From positions 1 to 64,000 of the forward strand of contig NZ_JAUSLT010000035.1 in the NCBI RefSeq assembly GCF_030646015.1: 64,000 nucleotides of DNA, given 5' to 3'. Numbering within the stretch: the first letter of the stretch is position 1; each line of letters starts with the position of its first letter. Source of the DNA: Bradyrhizobium sp. (GTDB lineage Bacteria > Pseudomonadota > Alphaproteobacteria > Rhizobiales > Xanthobacteraceae). Shown piece by piece: positions 60,314-64,000 of this stretch. The translations under genes were made by a program, and so were the position numbers. The notes beneath the pieces are model-generated. The model worked only from the letters and a program-made list of their open reading frames with translations. It ran no database searches and was not told the origin of the DNA.

Positions 60314-61008
60314 GCCTCGATGATCTTCCGGTGCTCCGGCGCGTCGACCGCGCCTCGCCGTTGCCGGACAAGATCACGCGCGCAGAGGAGCTGCGGCTGC
60401 AGCTCGCCGATGAAATCGTGCGCGGCGCGCTGCCGCCCGGTGCCGCGCTCGATGAAACCGATATCGCGCGGCGCTTCAACGTGTCGCGCACCCCGGTGCG
60501 CGAGGCGCTGCGCCAGCTCGCCGCCAGCGGCCTGATCGACACGCGGGCGCATCGCGGCGCCGTGGTGGCGCAGCCCTCGATCGAACGGCTGACCGGCATG
60601 TTCGAGGCGATGGCCGAACTTGAAGCCCTGTGCGCCGGCCTTGCCGCCGAGCGCATGACGGCCGTCGAACGTCACGCCCTGGAAGCGATCCACGAGGAAT
60701 TGCGGGTGCTGAGCTACGCCGGCAATCCCGACCGGTTTCACGAGGTCAACGAGCGCTTTCACAACGCGATCTATGCCGGTTCGCAAAACGGCTACATCGC
60801 CGAGATGACGCTGGCGACGCGGGTGCGGGTGCAGCCGTTCCGCCGCGCGCAGTTCCGCAATCTCGGGCGTCTGGCGAAATCCCACGCCGAGCACGACCGC
60901 GTCGTGGTCGCCATCATGCGCGGCGACCGCACCGGTGCCGCGGCGGCGATGCGCGCGCATATCGAACTGGTGCGCGGGGAATACGAGATCTACGCGGTGT
61001 CGGTGTAG
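60310..61008 (+). CDS. GntR-family regulator with FCD domain
   Basis: 232 residues. The N-terminal winged helix reads RAEELRLQLADEIVRGALPPGAALDETDIARRFNVSRTPVREALRQLAASGLIDTRAHRGAVV. The C-terminal FCD ligand domain has the metal-binding His and Asp/Glu pattern around RFHEVNERFHNAIY and KSHAEHDRVVVAIM. It ends the plus-strand operon. It probably represses the importer/atz operon, and perhaps the convergent atzF-like gene, until an intermediate binds. A type A3 repeat follows. Confidence 0.85.
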   Translation: MSLDDLPVLRRVDRASPLPDKITRAEELRLQLADEIVRGALPPGAALDETDIARRFNVSRTPVREALRQLAASGLIDTRAHRGAVVAQPSIERLTGMFEAMAELEALCAGLAAERMTAVERHALEAIHEELRVLSYAGNPDRFHEVNERFHNAIYAGSQNGYIAEMTLATRVRVQPFRRAQFRNLGRLAKSHAEHDRVVVAIMRGDRTGAAAAMRAHIELVRGEYEIYAVSV

Positions 61009-61015
61009 GATTCTT

Positions 61016-61142
61016 CGCCTCTCCCCGCTTGCGGGGAGAGGCCGGATTGCGAAGCAATCCGGGTGAGGGGGACCATCCGCGAGTTGTGCTCGTTGAGACA
61101 GCCCCTCACCCCAACCCTCTCCCCGCAAGCGCGGGGCGAGGG
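61016..61142. repeat. Palindromic intergenic repeat, type A3
   Basis: Opens GCCTCTCCCCGCTTGCGGGG, has inner GCCGGATTGCGAAGCAATCC and closes CCCCTCACCCCAACCCTCTC with CCCCGCAAGCGCGGGG. It lies between convergent genes (GntR at 61008 and atzF-like at 61147). Confidence 0.85.
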
Positions 61143-61146
61143 GACG

Positions 61147-62943
61147 CTAAACCGCCACCTTCTGCGCCATGAACGCACGCCAGCCGCCGAACGCGGAAAT
61201 GTCGCGCGCGGCGCTGACATCGACGGCCTCGACGAGAAACCCCTTGATTCCGCGGCCGTCGTCGAGGCGGACGGTGCCGATCGACAGTGGCGGCGGGATT
61301 GCGGCGACGAATTTTCCGAAACTCGCTGATGATAGGGCCCACAGTTCGATCGCAATTGGCGTCCCTGTTCCCGCTGCGACCCGCAGCATGCCGGGTTTTG
61401 GCGGCGTGGTGCTCAGTGCAAAAAGCTTGTAGTCCGGCGCGGTGCTCGCTGCCTCCAGCAGGCGTCCGCCCAGCGCCTTCAATTCGCCGTTCAGCGCCAT
61501 GCCCGACAGATGCGCGCCGACCACGGCGATGGCGATTTCGTCGCCACTGAGCCTTGCCGGCAATGCTGCGAGCGGCGGCTGCGGCAGGCTTCGCGCACCC
61601 ATCGTGAGATTGGTATCGGCATGGAAGACGCGGCCGATCGAGGCCAGTTGCGCGTCCTGTCCGGCAGGCGCCAACAGCGTGATGCCGAACGGAATGTCAT
61701 CTGATCGAATCGCCGCCGGCAGCGCCAGTCCGCAGAGGTCGAGCAAATTGACAAAGTTGGTGTAGGTGCCGAGCCGGGAGTTGAGCTCGACCGGGTTGGC
61801 CAGCACCTGCGCGGTGGAGTAGGCGGTCGGCGCCGTCGGCAGCACCAGCGCGTCGATGTTTTCAAAGGCGCGATCGGCCACCTTGCGCAGCGCCTGCAAC
61901 CGGTACAGTGCGGCAAAGGTATCGGCGGCGGAAAGCCGGGCGCCGGCGATGGTGATGTCGCGCGTCACCGGATAGATCGCTTCCGGTGAGGACGCCAGCA
62001 GATCGCGAATGACCAGATAGCGTTCCGCGATCCAGGGCCCTTCGTAGAGCAGCCGCGCGGTTTCATAGAACGGCTCGAGATCGAACTCGACCAGACTGGC
62101 GCCGAGTGCGGTCCAGCGTTGCAGCGCGTCGCCATAGGCCTGCTCGGCAACCTTGTCGCCAAAGAAGATCAGCTGGCCGTCACGCGGCACGCCGAGCCGG
62201 AGCTGTGTTGGAAACCCGGTCATCTGCGCCAGCGGCCGGTTGCGCGAATAGGGATCCGCCGCGTCGGGGGCCGCCATCGCAGCCAGTGCCGTCATCGCAT
62301 CGTCGACGTTGAGCGAGAAGATCGAGACGCAGTCCAGCGTGCGGCAGGCCGGCACCACGCCTGAAGTGGAGATCAGTCCCAGGCTCGGCTTCAGCCCGAC
62401 GATATTGTTGAGCATCGCGGGCACCCGGCCGCTTCCCGCGGTGTCGGTGCCGAGCGCCAGCGGCACCAGTCCGGCCGATACGGCGACGGCCGAGCCCGAA
62501 CTCGATCCGCCCGGAATGAGGTCGCCGCGCATCGGGTTGCCGGGGATGCCGTAAGGCGAGCGCACGCCGACGAGGCCGGTGGCGAACTGGTCGAGGTTGG
62601 TCTTGCCGATGACGATGGCACCGGCCGCGCGCAGCCGCGCGACCGCCGTCGAGTCATGCGTGGGCATGTAGGAGAATGCCGGGCAAGCGGCGGTCGTCGC
62701 CAGGCCCTGCGCGTCGATATTGTCCTTTACCGCAACCGGCACGCCGTACAGCGGCAGCTGTGCAGGATCCTTTTTCGACAGCGCATCGGCTTCCGCCACC
62801 GCGTCCTTCTCGTCGCGCAGGCTGATGAAGACAGCAGGATCATTATGGTCGCGGATCCGCTGATAGGCGCGGGCGACGGTCTGCGCGGGTGTCATCGCGC
62901 CGGCGCGATGGGCGGCGACGATTTCGGCGATGGTTTCAGTCAC
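61147..62943 (-). CDS. atzF: AtzF-like allophanate hydrolase
   Basis: 598 residues. The amidase core has Lys73 in AVKDNIDAQG, the cis-Ser in GGSSSGSAVAV (about 147-148) and nucleophile Ser171 in TDTAGSGRVPA. The C-terminal about 130 residues, from near DEIAIAVVGAHLSGMALNGELKALGG, are the second AtzF domain (allophanate hydrolase C-domain). The enzyme splits allophanate to carbon dioxide and ammonia. This completes the path from the AtzE/H products to ammonia. It converges on the GntR gene and is codirectional with the permease gene. Confidence 0.9.
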   Translation of the reverse strand: MTETIAEIVAAHRAGAMTPAQTVARAYQRIRDHNDPAVFISLRDEKDAVAEADALSKKDPAQLPLYGVPVAVKDNIDAQGLATTAACPAFSYMPTHDSTAVARLRAAGAIVIGKTNLDQFATGLVGVRSPYGIPGNPMRGDLIPGGSSSGSAVAVSAGLVPLALGTDTAGSGRVPAMLNNIVGLKPSLGLISTSGVVPACRTLDCVSIFSLNVDDAMTALAAMAAPDAADPYSRNRPLAQMTGFPTQLRLGVPRDGQLIFFGDKVAEQAYGDALQRWTALGASLVEFDLEPFYETARLLYEGPWIAERYLVIRDLLASSPEAIYPVTRDITIAGARLSAADTFAALYRLQALRKVADRAFENIDALVLPTAPTAYSTAQVLANPVELNSRLGTYTNFVNLLDLCGLALPAAIRSDDIPFGITLLAPAGQDAQLASIGRVFHADTNLTMGARSLPQPPLAALPARLSGDEIAIAVVGAHLSGMALNGELKALGGRLLEAASTAPDYKLFALSTTPPKPGMLRVAAGTGTPIAIELWALSSASFGKFVAAIPPPLSIGTVRLDDGRGIKGFLVEAVDVSAARDISAFGGWRAFMAQKVAV

Positions 62944-62967
62944 GCGTTGCCCCGATCGGACACGAAC

Positions 62968-64000
62968 TCATTCAGCGGGTGCGGCAAGGGGCGTCTCCGG
63001 ATGCGAAACGGGAAGGGATGAGATGCCAAGTTTCGCCAGCGCGAAGAATACCGCAGCTACCAGGGCATAAGCCAGTGCGACGCCGGGAGTTACCCCCAAT
63101 CCGCCGCCGAACCCGACGGCTTCGCCATGCATGAAGCCGAAGTAGGTCAGCACCGCGCCCGACAGCGCGAAGGCCGCGGCCTTGACGAAGTCGCGCTCGA
63201 TCACGAAGACGCCGATGGCGCCGAGCACGAGGCCGGTGAGGATCGATCCGCCGCCCATCACTTCCAGCCCGTGATAGAGCACGCCCTGCTGCGGCAAGGC
63301 GGCGATCGCGGCTGTCTTGACCGCAGCGACCTTGTCGGCGGCGAGCCCGCCCACCGCCTGCGCGGCATTGAGAGTCGATCCCAGCATGGTGTCGATCTGC
63401 AGCTTGGCCCAGGCCGCCAGATGCGGCGTCAGCGCCAGCACAACGGCGGGGGCATGTTTGATCGGCGTGGTCTGGAACGCCTGGGCGCCGATCAGCATGC
63501 CGATGTAGAGCAGGATCGGCGAGATCGCGACCACCGGCACCAGCGCCAGCAACACCGAGATGATGCCGAACCAGGAGAGCACCACCACCATGATGCCGGT
63601 CGCCGCCGAATAGCCGATCCGGCCGCCCATCGCCTTCCAGCCGGGATGGCCGATATAGACCGCGTTGATGAAGGGATTGCCCATCAGGCAGCCGATCAGG
63701 CTGACGACGCCGTCGGCGGTCAGTACTTTCGTGGTCGGATATTCGTCGCCCGCGGCCTCGGCGCTTTCGACATTGTCCATCGCCTCGACCAGATCGTAGA
63801 TGCCGAACGGGATCGCGGTGACCAATATGATGCCGAGGAATTCGAAGCCGGAGAACACTTCACCGATCGCGGGGATCGGCACCGAGAAGCCGAAATTGGC
63901 AAAGGCGTCGCCGAGGCCCTTGACGCTGAGACCGCCGAGGCCGAGCCCGAACAAATTGGATCCCCACGCGATCAGCATGCCGGCGGCGATCGCCACCAGG
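62968..64000 (-). CDS. NCS2-family permease (partial, C-terminal part)
   Basis: At least 344 residues are visible; the frame runs past the right edge, so the N-terminal part is missing. Helices and motifs match the NCS2/AzgA group: DLVEAMDNVESAEAAGDEYPTTKVLTADG, NPFINAVYIGHPGWKAMGGRIGYSAATG and LIGAQAFQTTPIKHAPAVVLALTPHLAAW. The GTG at 63996 is unlikely to be the start, since relatives have more sequence before it. It lies 24 bases upstream of atzF. It may carry a purine-, pyrimidine- or triazine-like ring compound feeding the pathway (inference). Confidence 0.8.
   Translation of the reverse strand, partial: LVAIAAGMLIAWGSNLFGLGLGGLSVKGLGDAFANFGFSVPIPAIGEVFSGFEFLGIILVTAIPFGIYDLVEAMDNVESAEAAGDEYPTTKVLTADGVVSLIGCLMGNPFINAVYIGHPGWKAMGGRIGYSAATGIMVVVLSWFGIISVLLALVPVVAISPILLYIGMLIGAQAFQTTPIKHAPAVVLALTPHLAAWAKLQIDTMLGSTLNAAQAVGGLAADKVAAVKTAAIAALPQQGVLYHGLEVMGGGSILTGLVLGAIGVFVIERDFVKAAAFALSGAVLTYFGFMHGEAVGFGGGLGVTPGVALAYALVAAVFFALAKLGISSLPVSHPETPLAAPAE

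Noticed and set aside
1..64000. CRISPR arrays, tRNA genes and rRNA genes
   Set aside because: I found no regularly spaced direct repeats, no cloverleaf-like segments with conserved T-loop sequence and no rRNA-like stretches. The repeats present are palindromic and dispersed.
1..64000. Insertion sequences or transposase genes moving the palindromic repeats
   Set aside because: No transposase or RAYT gene is visible in the window; any mobiliser must lie elsewhere.

Overview
The window is GC-rich, densely packed alphaproteobacterial chromosome. It most resembles Bradyrhizobium or a close relative such as Rhodopseudomonas or Nitrobacter. The grounds are the gene families, the many acyl-CoA dehydrogenases and ABC/MFS carriers, and several families of intergenic palindromic repeats that I associate with Bradyrhizobium. 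I see no rRNA, tRNA, CRISPR array, integrase or transposase. Taxonomy and most gene names are inferred by reading, with no database search.

Region by region. 1-4.3 kb: an AidB-like acyl-CoA dehydrogenase, then a small module of tail-collar (microcystin-dependent-like) protein, GNAT acetyltransferase and a DUF6916-like protein. Beside it lies a deletion scar joining half a MAPEG gene to the 3' part of a second tail-collar gene. 4.3-8.6 kb: an AttEFGH-like export set (lipocalin-like secreted protein, large FtsX permease, ATPase). 8.7-14.9 kb: two converging catabolic units, MFS/GST/dihydrodipicolinate-synthase-like on the plus strand and D-aminoacylase-like/MFS on the minus strand. 15-19.1 kb: an orphan ATP-grasp enzyme and several small hypothetical genes separated by repeats. 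19.3-24.7 kb: a cobalamin uptake locus, with a TonB receptor behind a cobalamin riboswitch and a divergent btuCDF-like operon. 24.9-26.4 kb: a persulfide dioxygenase-rhodanese fusion divergent from a BigR/SqrR-like ArsR repressor. 26.5-38.1 kb: mixed metabolism (DUF938 methyltransferase, prolyl oligopeptidase, two MFS carriers, NTF2-like protein, carboxymuconolactone decarboxylase-like protein, paired acyl-CoA dehydrogenases, an orphan amino-acid binding protein, an L,D-transpeptidase). 38.3-42.3 kb: cyanide-insensitive bd-type oxidase (cioAB plus a DUF2474 peptide), then a CcdA/thioredoxin pair. 42.5-43.7 kb: an ECF sigma factor and a small secreted protein that share an upstream 13-mer. 44-48.9 kb: a response regulator, a hybrid histidine kinase and a membrane histidine kinase in one overlapping operon, downstream of a decayed TRAP binding-protein gene. 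49-52.3 kb: an orphan UgpB-like binding protein, an APH-fold kinase, rubredoxin and a flavin reductase.

52.5-64 kb is the most coherent system. A Dpp-type ABC importer (binding protein, two permeases, fused double ATPase) runs straight into AtzG-, AtzE- and AtzH-like genes and a GntR/FCD regulator. Allophanate hydrolase (AtzF-like) and an NCS2-type permease lie on the opposite strand. Together they look like the lower cyanuric-acid/biuret nitrogen pathway tied to its own importer, without the ring-opening enzyme AtzD inside the window.

Two processes shape the non-coding DNA: repeated insertion of palindromic elements, once in frame inside a coding sequence, and deletion decay (the MAPEG/tail-collar scar and the TRAP remnant).
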